From Candidatus Dadabacteria bacterium UBA2774 (GTDB lineage Bacteria; Desulfobacterota_D; UBA1144; Nemesobacterales; UBA2774): DNA of 5,714 bases. The notes beneath the pieces are model-generated. The model was not told where the DNA came from. It did no database searches and saw nothing but the letters and a program-made list of their open reading frames with translations. This document shows, one piece after another, positions 5,064-5,714 of this stretch (position 1 is its first letter; each line of letters begins with the position of its first letter). Position numbers and translations under genes: made by a program. The stretch is taken from the NCBI GenBank assembly GCA_002352485.1, contig DEIM01000162.1, positions 1 to 5,714 on the forward strand. The letters are read 5' to 3'.

Positions 5064-5714
5064 TTATTGTCTTGGAATATATATTACCCATCCATTCTCT
5101 TCAATCGTATCTACCGGTTCGTATTGTGAGTTTATAAAGTTAAACACCTCTCCCATATCCTGTTGTATCTGACAATCAACACCACTATTACCTGCAAATA
5201 CAAAGTTTGCCCATTGTTCTCTCTTAATATCATCGATCGGGGGGATGAATTCGTTGGTTGAAGATGTGTCAACAATCATAGGTTTTTTATCCCTAATATC
5301 ATCAAGGAATTCGTTAATCATTTCTTTTGTGTAATAACCACATGTATATAAGGGATACTGATAAACATAGCGGGTAGGAGATTTAATTTTAGTAGCATAA
5401 TTTACGGAGGCCTCAGCCCCCCACATCAATAGATACTCTGCGTCGTCTCTATGTTCTTCAACTTTATCGATAACTGAAATCCGCTTCCCATATGACAATA
5501 TGATCTCCTTCATATTATGATAAATCATGAAACTTGTTAAGCTGCACATAGCTATAAGAAGTGCAGTTATAAATACGTAATTCGCGCCGACTTTATATTT
5601 AAATACATTAATATCCGTACTAGAGACTTGCGTGAGAATGATGGAAAAAAAGTAACTGGTCAAGACTGCGAATACCGGAAGCCAGCAAATGTAATAATGG
5701 TAATATATTCTGCC
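5064..5714 (-). CDS. C-terminal part of a membrane protein, probable GT-C glycosyltransferase (family 39/PMT-like), truncated by window edge
   Basis: The frame is open to the right edge: codons upstream of the TTG at 5663 continue as GRIYYHYYICWLPVFAV, so no start is present and the first visible residue is at 5714. The 216 visible residues are the C-terminus. They show one hydrophobic segment at about 4-29 beginning with an aromatic-His motif (YYHYY, comparable to YPHYF-type motifs before the late helices of PMT/ArnT-like enzymes). A second membrane segment lies at about 42-66, followed by a soluble tail of about 150 residues. The tail has features I associate with this superfamily: EYLLMWGAEASVNYATKIKSPTRYVYQYPLY (93-123) and KKPMIVDTSS (143-152), ending at IPRQ. 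Such enzymes move a sugar from a polyprenyl-phosphate donor on the outer face of the inner membrane. The catalytic N-terminal loops are off the window, so the substrate, and strictly the activity, cannot be judged. Codon use is more AT-rich than in the genes on the left. Confidence 0.6.
   Translation of the reverse strand, partial: GRIYYHYYICWLPVFAVLTSYFFSIILTQVSSTDINVFKYKVGANYVFITALLIAMCSLTSFMIYHNMKEIILSYGKRISVIDKVEEHRDDAEYLLMWGAEASVNYATKIKSPTRYVYQYPLYTCGYYTKEMINEFLDDIRDKKPMIVDTSSTNEFIPPIDDIKREQWANFVFAGNSGVDCQIQQDMGEVFNFINSQYEPVDTIEENGWVIYIPRQ

Noticed and set aside
5041..5066. A GAAAATTGAATTTTC palindrome followed by six T, resembling a terminator on the plus strand.
   Set aside because: There is no plus-strand gene for it to terminate, the stem is only A-T rich with five to seven pairs, and on the minus strand no T-run follows it.
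1..5714. CRISPR array, tRNA or rRNA genes, insertion sequences.
   Set aside because: No regularly spaced repeats, no tRNA-like cloverleaf or rRNA-like stretch, and no transposase-like protein or terminal inverted repeats with target duplications were seen.

Overview
The window comes from a Gram-negative bacterium: it carries a periplasmic-type di-haem cytochrome c peroxidase and two proteins with lipoprotein signal peptides. Shine-Dalgarno (SD) sites and sigma70-like promoter boxes can be read in front of several genes. The phylum cannot be fixed from this sequence. The cytochrome resembles ones I associate with Bacteroidota and related groups, but the promoters look more proteobacterial.

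Layout, left to right. (1) Bases 1-981 (+) are the 3' part of a di-haem cytochrome c peroxidase gene (CCP/MauG family); its start and signal peptide lie off the left edge. (2) A hairpin at 1018-1042 separates it from a convergent gene. (3) Bases 1075-1668 (-) encode a mono-haem c-type cytochrome lipoprotein with a readable promoter and SD site. (4) Bases 1909-4296 (-) encode a 795-residue type I sulfatase, also a probable lipoprotein, with the full formylglycine signature and a C-terminal beta-rich domain. Its upstream region holds a good sigma70-like promoter whose -35 box lies inside a perfect tandem 10-bp repeat. (5) Bases 4508-4795 (-) encode a 95-residue unrecognised protein with two membrane segments and a short leucine-heptad coiled coil, behind an extended -10 promoter. 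(6) An AT-rich spacer (about 4835-5063) holds a 12-bp palindrome and a 17-bp imperfect hairpin. (7) Bases 5064-5714 (-) are the 3' end of a multi-pass membrane protein, probably a GT-C (family 39/PMT-like) glycosyltransferase, cut by the right edge.

How the genes relate: the peroxidase and the cytochrome are both periplasmic haem proteins and could exchange electrons, but they are convergent and not an operon, so this is only an inference. The sulfatase probably removes sulfate esters from an organic substrate outside the cytoplasmic membrane; it needs a formylglycine-generating activity encoded elsewhere. The genes on the right are more AT-rich and share no evident pathway with those on the left. 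I see no convincing new multi-gene system. The most interesting unexplained signals are the regulatory structures at 4391-4410, 4864-4875 and 4945-4989 and the small membrane protein.
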